DNA of 64,000 bases, taken from JBBITI01 sp963735055 (GTDB lineage Bacteria > Chloroflexota > Dehalococcoidia > Dehalococcoidales > UBA2162). The notes beneath the pieces were generated by a model that was not told the DNA's origin, did not search any database, and was given only the letters and a program-made list of their open reading frames with translations. The position numbers and the translations under genes were made by a program. Below, piece by piece: positions 49,902 to 58,548 of this stretch. The stretch covers positions 1 through 64,000 of the forward strand of contig CAVTJN010000022.1 in NCBI GenBank assembly GCA_963735055.1. Direction: 5' to 3'. Position 1 is the first letter of the stretch. Every line of letters begins with the position of its first letter.

Positions 49902-50575
49902 TGATTGTTGGTCCGTTCGTCGCTGACGATGAGGCCATCCTTAAGTCGGATGATTCGCGGCGTATGCGCCGCGATGTCCATCTCGTGTGTCACCACGACT
50001 ATCGTAATACCGTCGGCGTTCAGTTCGCGAAACAGATTCACGATACCCTCGGCCGAGGCCGTATCGAGATTACCGGTGGGCTCGTCGGCCAGGATGAGCG
50101 AAGGATTGTTGATAAGAGCGCGGGCGATGGCCACGCGCTGTTGCTCGCCTCCTGAAAGTTCGGTGGGTTTGTGGTCCGCCCGTTCACCAAGCCCCACTCT
50201 CTGAAGGGCTTCCAGCGCTCGCCGCCGCTTCTGCATACTGCCGCGATACACAAGCGGCAGTTCGACATTTGACGCGGCATTGGCCCGTCTCAATAGATTG
50301 AAGTCCTGGAACACGAACCCGAGCTTGCGGTTCCGCAATTCGGCCAGACGGTTGTCGTTCAGCCGGCTGACGTCCTCATCCTCGAACGTGTACCTGCCGG
50401 AAGTGGGGTTGTCGAGGCAGCCAATGATATTCATCAGGGTTGACTTGCCCGAACCGGAGGCGCCGATGATGGATACCAGTTCGCCGCGCTCGATGCTGAG
50501 GCTGACGCCGCGGAGTGCTTTGACCTCCACCCGGCCCATGCGATAAGTCTTGGCCACGTTTTCAAGCTGAATCAT
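49898..50575 (-). CDS. ABC transporter ATP-binding protein (MacB/LolD type)
   Basis: Intact, 225 residues. Walker A GASGSGKSTLMN, Q-loop FVFQDFNLL, signature LSGGEQQRVAIARALI, Walker B LILADEPTGNLDT and VVVTHE are all canonical. It powers the permease encoded just downstream. The start lies 10 bases after the adaptor gene's end. Confidence 0.95.
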   Translation of the reverse strand: MIQLENVAKTYRMGRVEVKALRGVSLSIERGELVSIIGASGSGKSTLMNIIGCLDNPTSGRYTFEDEDVSRLNDNRLAELRNRKLGFVFQDFNLLRRANAASNVELPLVYRGSMQKRRRALEALQRVGLGERADHKPTELSGGEQQRVAIARALINNPSLILADEPTGNLDTASAEGIVNLFRELNADGITIVVVTHEMDIAAHTPRIIRLKDGLIVSDERTNNQ

Positions 50576-50585
50576 GGCGCTTCGG

Positions 50586-51863
50586 TTAGAACAGCCCCGG
50601 CGCCGACTGGTTTGACCTCTCTACCACCACCGTTTCCCCCTCTTCAAGCCCGCCCGTAATCTCGGTGAGAATGCCGTCGCTGATGCCGGTCGTCACAGCT
50701 TTTTCCCTGGTCTGGCCGTTCGAGATGACGGTGACCACATCCTCGCCCCCCGCGTTCTTTCGGATGGCACGGTCGGGAACGAGCAGGACGCTCTTTCGTT
50801 CCGCGACGGAGATGTCGGCCGAGGCACTCATGCCCGCCCGCAGACCGGCGTTCTCCGGCACTTCGAATACAACTAGCGTGTCATAAGTCACGACCCCACT
50901 CTGCAGAGACGGCAGCACATCTATGGAATCAACCGTGCCCTCGATTCTCTGACCCGGTGCCGCATCCACCTCGATGCTCGCTTTTTGACCGGCTCGAACC
51001 TGGGTAACGTCAATCTCATCCACCTGGATTTCGAGACGCATTCGGGACGGGTCAATGATCTCAGCGACCGCAACCCCGGGGGAGACGGAATCCTTTGCGT
51101 TGACATTCAAGCGGGCGACAATCCCGTCGAATGGAGCAACCATCGTCGCCTCCTCCAACTGCTTTCTGGCCTGGTCAAGGGTACTCTTCGCCAACTTCGA
51201 TGACTGCTCAGCAAGGTCTTTTGACTGCCGGGCGGCTTCGACCTGAAGACGACGGATGGCCATCTCTTCGGTATCGTAGTTGGTGATCAACGCGTCGAGT
51301 TTGGCCTCCGCCGCCGCCAGCCGGGCCTGGGCATAAATCAGCGCCGTCGCCCATGTCTGCTGCTGGGCGGGAGATGCTGCGGCCATGTTGGAGACGAGGT
51401 ACTGGACGTACGACTTCGCCTCATCAAGATCGGTCTGGGCGATCTCCACCTCAGAAAAGGTGTGCCGGCCCAGCGCTTCATTCAGGGCCCGTTCGGCTGT
51501 CTTCAGTCCGATATCAGCCTGACTCACCGTGGCCACGGCCTGGGCCAGCGCTACCTCGGCCTGGGCCACCGCCAGCTCCAGAGAATCGGTGGCCAGCGTC
51601 GCAATCCTGTCTCCCTTGATCACCCTCTGGCCTTCGGCAACGTGGATATTGCCGACCCGCCCGGGCATGCCGAAACTCAGTCTCCGGCTATTGATGGCCT
51701 CCAGGTTGCCGCTGCCGCTGACCGTAACCGTAAGATTACCGCGGGTGACCTTCACGAGTTGCTGGGTGGTGCCGGCGGTCTTCCCACCGAGGGCGTCACA
51801 GGACAGCGTCCCCACCACCGTGAAACAGAGGAACAGGAATCCTACCAATCGCCACGCTTTCAA
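50586..51863 (-). CDS. HlyD/MacA-like membrane fusion (adaptor) protein
   Basis: Intact, 425 residues. A hydrophobic signal ends in TLSC, possibly a lipidation site. A lipoyl-like half (VTVSGSGNLEAINSRRLSFG, GQRVIKGDRIATL) is followed by a coiled-coil hairpin (about residues 100-250), the second lipoyl half (EEATMVAPFDGIVARLNVNA) and a beta-barrel. This is the RND/MacA adaptor layout. It should link the MacB-like permease to the cell envelope. In an organism without a clear outer membrane it may work as an extracellular chaperone-like part. Confidence 0.9.
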   Translation of the reverse strand: MKAWRLVGFLFLCFTVVGTLSCDALGGKTAGTTQQLVKVTRGNLTVTVSGSGNLEAINSRRLSFGMPGRVGNIHVAEGQRVIKGDRIATLATDSLELAVAQAEVALAQAVATVSQADIGLKTAERALNEALGRHTFSEVEIAQTDLDEAKSYVQYLVSNMAAASPAQQQTWATALIYAQARLAAAEAKLDALITNYDTEEMAIRRLQVEAARQSKDLAEQSSKLAKSTLDQARKQLEEATMVAPFDGIVARLNVNAKDSVSPGVAVAEIIDPSRMRLEIQVDEIDVTQVRAGQKASIEVDAAPGQRIEGTVDSIDVLPSLQSGVVTYDTLVVFEVPENAGLRAGMSASADISVAERKSVLLVPDRAIRKNAGGEDVVTVISNGQTREKAVTTGISDGILTEITGGLEEGETVVVERSNQSAPGLF

Positions 51864-52107
51864 GATGCCTCCTTCCCGCCCCCCCGGAATATTCTACTAC
51901 ATCCCACCTGAACTGCACCACGGCTGGGGACTGGGTGGGACTGGTCCAGGGCAGGTAAGACGACCACAAATGTCCGCATCGAGCAGAGCCAAAGAAACGT
52001 CCGTTCCATCCGGCTTTGCGGGACCACTTGTGGTTGTCCTCCCTATCACGGAGACCATCCCGACGCAGTCGGGAGGCGAAGCAATCCGAATCAAGGGTGT
52101 GTGATAG

Positions 52108-53364
52108 TCACCGATCAAGATCGCTTTGGGGTCGCTTGTGCTCTTTGATAAAGATAAAACAGGCCGTGCCCGACAAGGCGGCCAGCGCCCACAGGATAAA
52201 CGGCCACGTCTGGTTGGTCTCCGCCAGTCTGCCTCCCACGGCCGGCAACACGAACCCGCCGAAGTTGGCCAGGCCCCCGATCAGGCCGAGAGCGGTGCCG
52301 GCATAGGCGTAGCCTATTTCCTTGATCTGTACTGCATGGGAGATCACCAGGGCGCCGATGCCCTGTGTCAGGCATCCTGCCAGCGGTATCAATACCCAAA
52401 AGAGCGCCGGGTCAGCCACCGCCAGCAGCAGAATGGTGGCCGACGTGGTCACCGCACTGGCAATCATGACCGCCTTACCGGCCCCAATCCGGTCGGCCAG
52501 CGCCGGAATAACGATGGCGCCCGCGATACTGGCCACAAACAGGGTGGACGCCATCGTATCGCCAACCCCTTTGTCGAGTCCGATCTTCTCCAGGTAGACC
52601 GGCAAGTAGCCGTTCAGGGAGATGAAACTACCCACGACGCCCAGGTTCCCCAGCGACAACAGCCACACGTCGCGGACCCGGAACACAGCTGCCATCGATT
52701 CCCGAAACGAAGGACGTAACCGGGGGACGTTCCCCTCGTCCGGCCGCTTCGGCATGAGGGCGCGTCCCATCACCGCAAACCAGACCACGGCCATGGCGCC
52801 GCACAGTCCGCTGTAGGCAAAGAGCACGTTCCGCCAGGAACCGACCAGCGGCATGACAACGGTGGCGCTCAGCGCAGTGGTCAACACCCCGCCGACGGCA
52901 AAACCGGAGATCGAGATTCCGGTGGCCAGTCCGAGCTGGCTCTTGGGAAAGAACACGGCCGCGATCCGCTGCAGGTTGGGGAAGACCAGCGCCACGCTGG
53001 CGCCGCAAAGGAACATGGATGCAGTCAGCGTGGCAAGGTTGGTCGACATGCCCCTCAGTCCGCTCGTGATGGCCACCGCGATGCAGCCGATGCCGATGGC
53101 CCGGGTGAATCCAACCCGGTCTCCCAGCATGCCGCCGGGCAAGGCCACCACCGCCGCCCCGACGGGCAGCATACTCCACAACAGTCCTATTTGGCCCAGG
53201 GACAGGTTCAGCTCGCCGGCGGCGGCGCTGAACAGCACGGGCATCACCGTCCAGGGCAGGCCGACGACCAGCATGTGGACCAGAGTGACCAGACTAAGGG
53301 CGTGCCACTTGTTGAGGGCGCTCTCCCGCCCCCGCCCGCTTGAACGATTCGTCTTTCCCATCAA
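52108..53364 (-). CDS. MFS transporter
   Basis: Intact, 418 residues, twelve predicted helices. The MFS loop motif between helices 2 and 3 reads GGMLGDRVGFTRAIG, and the matching one in the second half is ALADRIGAGKAVMIA. The order resembles the NarK/CynX or general 12-helix families of anion or drug transporters. The substrate is unknown. A soluble charged tail follows the last helix. Confidence 0.85.
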   Translation of the reverse strand: MMGKTNRSSGRGRESALNKWHALSLVTLVHMLVVGLPWTVMPVLFSAAAGELNLSLGQIGLLWSMLPVGAAVVALPGGMLGDRVGFTRAIGIGCIAVAITSGLRGMSTNLATLTASMFLCGASVALVFPNLQRIAAVFFPKSQLGLATGISISGFAVGGVLTTALSATVVMPLVGSWRNVLFAYSGLCGAMAVVWFAVMGRALMPKRPDEGNVPRLRPSFRESMAAVFRVRDVWLLSLGNLGVVGSFISLNGYLPVYLEKIGLDKGVGDTMASTLFVASIAGAIVIPALADRIGAGKAVMIASAVTTSATILLLAVADPALFWVLIPLAGCLTQGIGALVISHAVQIKEIGYAYAGTALGLIGGLANFGGFVLPAVGGRLAETNQTWPFILWALAALSGTACFIFIKEHKRPQSDLDR

Positions 53365-53465
53365 ATCAAGTCATCCAACGGTTGACCTCGACGGCGGTTC
53401 GCGCTCCGATCCCGGCCCGTCCGGAAGTCATGATTCTCCCCGAGCGTGGAACAGTCAGGGTGAAG

Positions 53466-54134
53466 CTATCGGGATTGCCGACCCAATCGGGGGTAGCCCC
53501 GGTGAGCCTCCAGGACCCGGGCCACTTCGGCGTCGCCCACGTCGTGCCAGTGCCGGTAGTAATCGGCCACCGTAAATCTGGCTCCGGTGCCTTCCGCCAG
53601 GGTGACGACTCGGGCCGCTGGTCTGACTCTTCCCAAGGCAACGGACGAGGCGGCCGGCACTGCCACCACTATCTCGCGGGGCCGCCGCCGCTTGACCGAT
53701 TCCACGGCCGCCAGCATCGTGTAGCCCGATGCCAGGCCGTCATCGACGATAATGGCGATCTTTCCCCGCACCATGGAGAGCGGCCGGTCCCTGCGATACA
53801 GCAGGCTGCGCTGGCGGACCTGTTGTGTCACCAGTCCCACCTGCTCGTTGACCTGTTCTTGCGTGACACCCTTACTCCTGACCAGTTCCTCGTTCAAAAT
53901 GATGGAACCATCATCGGCCAGTGCTCCAAAGCCCGACTCCGGGGACAGCGGCAGGGGAAGCTTCCGGACGACGACGACGTCAAGGTCCGCCTCGAGCGCG
54001 GTGGCAATTTCCGAGGCCAGGAGTATGCCGCCGTTAGGTATGGCGAGGACGAGCACGGATTGTCCCTTATAGTCTGTGAGCACCGCCGCCAGTTGTCTGC
54101 CGGCGTCATGCCGGCTTTCAAACATCGGGCTCAT
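53466..54134 (-). CDS. Phosphoribosyltransferase family protein
   Basis: 222 residues from ATG 54134 (MSPMFESRHDAGRQLAAVLT). The PRPP-binding motif IIVDDGLASGYTM is clear, preceded by LAIPNGGILLASEIA and VVVRKLPLPLSPESGFGALA. This is the group of predicted phosphoribosyltransferases often fused to or near hydrolases. It binds PRPP or a nucleotide analogue, but the base accepted is unknown. Confidence 0.8.
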   Translation of the reverse strand: MSPMFESRHDAGRQLAAVLTDYKGQSVLVLAIPNGGILLASEIATALEADLDVVVVRKLPLPLSPESGFGALADDGSIILNEELVRSKGVTQEQVNEQVGLVTQQVRQRSLLYRRDRPLSMVRGKIAIIVDDGLASGYTMLAAVESVKRRRPREIVVAVPAASSVALGRVRPAARVVTLAEGTGARFTVADYYRHWHDVGDAEVARVLEAHRGYPRLGRQSR

Positions 54135-54240
54135 TCTGGGAGGATACAATCACTTTCTCGCTTCTGTCACGCACCAGTGCTTATCCTGACTGGCCGGGAC
54201 ATTATCATTTGCCTGGACGCCTAAGAAGAATTCGATCGCT

Positions 54241-54831
54241 TCAGAAGATGCGGCCGGCTTCTCGAGACTTGAAGAACAGGCCGGCCAGCAGGCCGAAGGC
54301 AAGGCCGCCCAGATGGGCTTCCCAGGCAATGTTGCCCGCGGCAAAGAAAGTCAACAGAAAACCGCCCACGACGGCGGCCCACAGTGGAATCGGCGCCGGT
54401 ATCGGAAAGACGAACACGGGCAGCCGGGGGCGCATCAGTACCAGGGCGCCTTCAACGGCGAAAATGGCGCCGGAAGCACCCACAACGCCATATGCCAGAG
54501 ACATCGGGGAGGCAAGCAGCCAGAAGAAGACGTTACCGATCAACCCCCCAACCAGGTAGACGATAAGGAACTTCCTTTCACCAATCAGGCTGACCAGGAA
54601 CCCTCCGAAGAAATAGAGGACCAGCATGTTGAACAGTATGTGGGTGATGCTGCCGTGCACGAAGAGACTGGTCAGTATTGTCCACGGACGCTCGGCAAGA
54701 GTCGCCGGCACGAACTCCAGAACGGAAACGAGGCGGGGACTAATGTAGGTGGCGATGAATACCACCACGCAGGTGATGATGATGTATCCGACGACCCCCA
54801 AACCGGGAGTCCCGTAGCCTCGATATCTCAT
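54241..54831 (-). CDS. Rhomboid family intramembrane serine protease
   Basis: 196 residues from ATG 54831, which has GGAG five bases upstream; a GTG at 54849 is less likely. Six membrane helices are present. The catalytic Ser is in GVVGASGAIFAVEG, the catalytic His in AWEAHLGGLAFGLLAGL, and the conserved His/Asn in GSITHILFNMLVLYFFGG. It cleaves membrane proteins within or near the bilayer. Targets are unknown. Confidence 0.9.
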   Translation of the reverse strand: MRYRGYGTPGLGVVGYIIITCVVVFIATYISPRLVSVLEFVPATLAERPWTILTSLFVHGSITHILFNMLVLYFFGGFLVSLIGERKFLIVYLVGGLIGNVFFWLLASPMSLAYGVVGASGAIFAVEGALVLMRPRLPVFVFPIPAPIPLWAAVVGGFLLTFFAAGNIAWEAHLGGLAFGLLAGLFFKSREAGRIF

Positions 54832-54906
54832 TCTCACTCCAGGAAACACAGACTGATTTTATTCATGATAGCGACAGAGCCTGAAGGATGCAAGACGGAA
54901 GTAATA

Positions 54907-54935
54907 TTGACGGGTTGATAGTGTCCCGGTATCAT
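54907..54935 (+). promoter_or_regulatory. Promoter of the 54967 membrane protein gene
   Basis: TTGACG (54907-54912), a 17-base spacer and TATCAT (54930-54935). The -10 overlaps an in-frame ATG at 54934, so translation from that ATG is unlikely. A TTG with GAGGGGG upstream, 32 bases after the -10, is the better start. Confidence 0.6.
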
Positions 54936-54966
54936 GGCCTTCAGGGACCATCTTGAGGGGGCGTGG

Positions 54967-56136
54967 TTGAAAGTCCTGAAAGCTGTCGGCCTGACTATTC
55001 TCGGTTTCCTGCTTTTCGTGTCGCTATCTGTTCTTGGACTGGCCCTGACCGTCAATAGCACTCTGCTCCAACCGCGTTTTCTGCCCAACGAACTTGACCA
55101 TCTGAACATAGGGTCGCTGGCGGCCGAAACCATCGGCACCGGCGACGGCGACCTCTCTCCGGCGACGCGGGAGGCTGTGTTACGTACTGTCACGGTCCTG
55201 GAACCGCAGATCAAGACACAGGTCAGGAACGCCAGTGACCGGGTCTACGCGTACCTGCTGGGTGACGCGCAGAGCATCGACCTGTCCGAAGTCCTGAAGG
55301 GCACCATTCTCAACAAGGACTTCGTCGCTTCGATCGTTGATGAGTCGAACACCGTGGCACTGGCCAGGCAGGACCTGAGGGATCAACTCGCTGATCTCAT
55401 ACCGCCGGGCCAGCAGCAACTGGTCCGTTATCTGGACACGGCGATGCCCAGCATTGATCCCTGGCTGAAACAGGAAATCAACGCGGCCGCCGGGCCGGTC
55501 GTCGACTACCTCCTGGGGGAGAGCCCCACGTTGCACCTGGTGGTCCAGTTGGATCAGATGAAGTCCATCCTCCGACCCAACCTGCGGGCGGCATTCCTGA
55601 GTTCGCCCCCGCCTGAACTGGCCGGGGCTACCCAGGCACAGACGGACACCGTCTTTGCCCAGTACTACGAACAGGCCGCGGCTGCAGTCCCGGCGACGGC
55701 AACGATCGGTCCCTCCAGCCTCGGCATTGGTCCCTCAGCGTCCCTGGCTCAAGCGCTTTCGGACGCGGAGTCAGGTCTTACCAAGGCCCGCACCGGCATC
55801 GCCCAATTCCGCGTCTACTATGTCCTCTTGTGGGTACTGGCCGCCCTGCTGGTTCTCGGCATCATCCTCATTCACCGGGCGGTGAGGGCGGCCACTCGTG
55901 ATCTCGGCATCATCTTCCTGTCCTACGGCGCCCTTGAATTCGTGGGCGTCCTCGTCGCCGGCTACTTCCTGGGTGCCGTTAGTGTGTCCGGCCTGCCGGC
56001 CGCGCTTCAATCGTGGCTCCCGGGCTTTTACGCCGACTTCTTCCGGCCGCTGAAGGTGTTCAGCGTGACGCTGGCGATCGCCGGTTTAGCCATGGTGATC
56101 ATCTCGGTGCTCTACCGCCGCCGTCCCGCTGTCTGA
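54967..56136 (+). CDS. Membrane protein of unknown function
   Basis: 389 residues from the TTG at 54967 (KVLKAVGLTILGFLLFVSLS follows directly). One N-terminal helix is followed by a large extracytoplasmic helical domain (AVLRTVTVLEPQIKTQVRNA, VDYLLGESPTLHLVVQLDQM) and four C-terminal helices (VLLWVLAALLVLGIILIHRA). The end overlaps the convergent NfeD-like gene by 51 bases. No catalytic motif is seen. An envelope role is inferred from topology only. Confidence 0.7.
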   Translation: MKVLKAVGLTILGFLLFVSLSVLGLALTVNSTLLQPRFLPNELDHLNIGSLAAETIGTGDGDLSPATREAVLRTVTVLEPQIKTQVRNASDRVYAYLLGDAQSIDLSEVLKGTILNKDFVASIVDESNTVALARQDLRDQLADLIPPGQQQLVRYLDTAMPSIDPWLKQEINAAAGPVVDYLLGESPTLHLVVQLDQMKSILRPNLRAAFLSSPPPELAGATQAQTDTVFAQYYEQAAAAVPATATIGPSSLGIGPSASLAQALSDAESGLTKARTGIAQFRVYYVLLWVLAALLVLGIILIHRAVRAATRDLGIIFLSYGALEFVGVLVAGYFLGAVSVSGLPAALQSWLPGFYADFFRPLKVFSVTLAIAGLAMVIISVLYRRRPAV

Positions 56137-56517
56137 GTCCCGGGCGCGCACCAGCAACTGCAGCCCCCGCCGATCCACCACGACTACTCTGGCACCGGAA
56201 TCGATTCGTCCGCTGACGGCGCGGCCGGCCCATAACTCGCCCCGAATCTTCACCATGCCCTCGGGATCAAGCGGCCTGACGACAATACCTTTCAGTCCCT
56301 TCATATCGCCCAGGCCATTAACCGGCTTCCGCCGGAGGGCAGCAGTCCCCTTCCTGTATGTGAAGATGGTCCAGGCGAGCCACGCGAGCATGGCGAACAG
56401 CAACAGCGGGACCGGAATATTGACGCCCAGGTGGGGCAAAAGCCAGAGGCCCGCATACAACGCTGCCGCCTCTTCGACGATGGTGCTGATGATGTTTAAG
56501 ATCAGCCGTCCGCTCAT
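56086..56517 (-). CDS. NfeD-like C-terminal domain membrane protein
   Basis: 143 residues, start ATG 56517 with GGAG upstream. Two N-terminal helices (NIPVPLLLFAMLAWLAWTIF) are followed by an OB-fold-like beta domain, MKGLKGIVVRPLDPEGMVKI, ending VVVDRRGLQLLVRARD. This is the short NfeD group, found with stomatin-type proteins. None is in the window. The C-terminal tail (AAVEHRDDHHG) lies in the overlap with the convergent gene. Confidence 0.75.
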   Translation of the reverse strand: MSGRLILNIISTIVEEAAALYAGLWLLPHLGVNIPVPLLLFAMLAWLAWTIFTYRKGTAALRRKPVNGLGDMKGLKGIVVRPLDPEGMVKIRGELWAGRAVSGRIDSGARVVVVDRRGLQLLVRARDSDSGTAAVEHRDDHHG

Positions 56518-56591
56518 GGTTGTGACTCCGTGGGACCGATTATAACAGGTCCTCAGGCACGCCGGCGTCGGTCGCCGAGGGCGCCGCCGGC

Positions 56592-56620
56592 TTGGTGTTC
56601 GCCGAAGCGGATGCTATAAT
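56592..56620 (+). promoter_or_regulatory. Promoter of the gatC-gatA-proS operon
   Basis: TTGGTG (56592-56597), a 17-base spacer and TATAAT (56615-56620), with TGC before the -10 (extended form). It lies 36 bases before the gatC TTG start. Confidence 0.65.
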
Positions 56621-56655
56621 CCACTAGAATTCAACGTTCTTGAGTGAGGGCGGCC

Positions 56656-56946
56656 TTGAAACTCAGCCGGGAAGAGGTATTGCACATCGCCCGTTTGGCA
56701 AGGGTGGGGATCACTGACGCCGAAGTAGACCGGATGATGCAGCAACTGTCCAATATCATCGAGAACTTCGAGATCCTGAGGGCCGTGGACACCGACGGGG
56801 TTCCCCCCACCGCCCAGTCGATTGCTCTCGAAAACGTCATGAGAGCCGACGAGATCGTGCCCTCATTACCGCAGGAAAGCGTGCTGGCCAACGCGCCCCG
56901 GCCGGAAGGGGAGTTCTTCAGAGTGAATGCCGTGCTGGAAGAGTAG
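56656..56946 (+). CDS. gatC: Asp-tRNA(Asn)/Glu-tRNA(Gln) amidotransferase subunit C
   Basis: 96 residues from TTG 56656 (KLSREEVLHIARLARVGITD follows). GAGGG lies 6-10 bases upstream, while the GTG at 56644 lacks a ribosome site. GatC holds GatA and GatB together in the enzyme that amidates misacylated tRNA. The end, FFRVNAVLEE, is the usual GatC finish. gatA follows; gatB is not in the window. Confidence 0.9.
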   Translation: MKLSREEVLHIARLARVGITDAEVDRMMQQLSNIIENFEILRAVDTDGVPPTAQSIALENVMRADEIVPSLPQESVLANAPRPEGEFFRVNAVLEE

Positions 56947-57062
56947 GTTCAAGCTTCAGGGGCCAGATCCCCACCCCACCGGTTCATTTGACTCATTCGC
57001 ACCTGGCTCCGGCCCGGAATTTGGGAGCCCAGATTTCGAGTTTCGCCCCCGGGAGAACTGTC

Positions 57063-58517
57063 TTGGACACAAATCTGACTATCCATGAAGCCCACGAGAT
57101 GCTGCAGAAACGGCAGGTCTCTTCGTTCGAGTTGACCCGAGCCTGCCTTGATCGAATAGAAGCCGTCGAGCCGGTGGTGCATGCCTTTGTCACGGTCACC
57201 GGGGACCTCGCCCTTGCCCGAGCCCGCAAGGCGGACCAGCTTCTGGCCCAAGGCGACACCGGTCCGCTCACCGGCATTCCCACGCTTATCAAGGACAACA
57301 TGTGCACGCGGGGCGTCCCGACCACCTGCTCATCCCGGATGCTGGAGACATTCGTGCCGCCGTACAATGCTACTGTCGTCGAGAAGCTGGACGGCGCCGG
57401 CGCCGTAGTCCTCGGTAAGGCCAACATGGACGAATTTGCCATGGGATCTTCGACCGAGAACTCGGCCCTGTTCGTGACTCATAATCCGTGGGACCTGGGC
57501 CGGGTCCCGGGCGGCAGCAGCGGCGGTTCGGCGGCGGCGGTGGCCGCAGGCGAGACTATCTACGCCCTCGGTTCCGACACCGGTGGCAGCATCCGCCAGC
57601 CGGCCAGTTTCTGCGGCGTGGTCGGCATGAAGCCGACCTACGGGCGCGTCAGCCGGTACGGGCTGGTGGCCTTTGCCAGTTCGCTCGATCAGATCGGTCC
57701 GCTGACCCGGGACGTTACCGATTGCGCCCTGGTGATGAATGCCATCGCCGGACACGACCCGCGGGATTCGACCTGTTCGCCTCAGCCCGTGCCCGATTAC
57801 ACCCGCAGTCTGGTCGGGGACCTGAAGGGGCTACGCCTGGGTGTGCCCGGGGAGTACTTCGTCGAAGGAATGCAGCCTGAAGTCGGCGCCGCCATCCGCG
57901 CCGCCATCGCCCGGATGAAGGACCTGGGAGCGTTAGTCGAAAGCGGCGTTTCGCTACCCCACACCCGCCACGCCCTGGCCGTCTATTACATCATCGCCCC
58001 GTCCGAGGCTTCGGCCAACCTGGCACGCTACGATGGCGTGAAGTACGGGTTTTCCTTCAAGGAGACCGACAACATGTGGGAGGCAATGGAGAAGACGCGC
58101 CAGTTCGGCTTCGGCCCTGAAGTCAAACGCCGCATCATGTTGGGGACCTATGCGCTGTCCTCCGGCTACTACGACGCGTATTACCTCAAGGCACAAAAAG
58201 TGCGAACTATCATAAGGCGGGAGTTTGACCTTGCTTTTGAGAAATACGACGCCCTGATTACGCCCACCTCCCCCACTGTCCCCTTCCGTATCGGTGAGAA
58301 GGCCGACGACCCGGTGCAGATGTACCTCAGCGACGTCTGCACGCTGCCGGTCAACATTGCCGGGCTGCCCGCTATCTCCATTCCGGCCGGCTTCGTCGAT
58401 GGTCTCCCCGTCGGGCTGCAGATCATCGGCAAGCCATTCAGTGAAGAGACGATCCTCCGTATTGCCTTTGCCTACGAACAGGCGGCGGGGTGGGGGAAGG
58501 TGAAACCCCGGCTGTAG
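57063..58517 (+). CDS. gatA: Asp-tRNA(Asn)/Glu-tRNA(Gln) amidotransferase subunit A
   Basis: 484 residues from TTG 57063, chosen for its GGGAGAA site and because family proteins begin at TIHEAHEMLQKRQVSSFELT; an upstream start at 56988 would add an unrelated leader. The amidase catalytic Lys-Ser-Ser triad is in IPTLIKDNM and GSDTGGSIRQPASFCG, with the Gly/Ser-rich GGSSGGSAAAVAAGE. It supplies ammonia from glutamine for tRNA transamidation. Confidence 0.95.
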   Translation: MDTNLTIHEAHEMLQKRQVSSFELTRACLDRIEAVEPVVHAFVTVTGDLALARARKADQLLAQGDTGPLTGIPTLIKDNMCTRGVPTTCSSRMLETFVPPYNATVVEKLDGAGAVVLGKANMDEFAMGSSTENSALFVTHNPWDLGRVPGGSSGGSAAAVAAGETIYALGSDTGGSIRQPASFCGVVGMKPTYGRVSRYGLVAFASSLDQIGPLTRDVTDCALVMNAIAGHDPRDSTCSPQPVPDYTRSLVGDLKGLRLGVPGEYFVEGMQPEVGAAIRAAIARMKDLGALVESGVSLPHTRHALAVYYIIAPSEASANLARYDGVKYGFSFKETDNMWEAMEKTRQFGFGPEVKRRIMLGTYALSSGYYDAYYLKAQKVRTIIRREFDLAFEKYDALITPTSPTVPFRIGEKADDPVQMYLSDVCTLPVNIAGLPAISIPAGFVDGLPVGLQIIGKPFSEETILRIAFAYEQAAGWGKVKPRL

Positions 58518-58548
58518 AGCCCAATAATTCAAGTAGAAAGAGAGAATA

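Noticed and set aside
53340..54224. Plus-strand open frame of 294 codons opposite the phosphoribosyltransferase gene
   Set aside because: The minus strand shows a clear PRPP-binding motif and the plus frame has no family features; it is a high-GC shadow.
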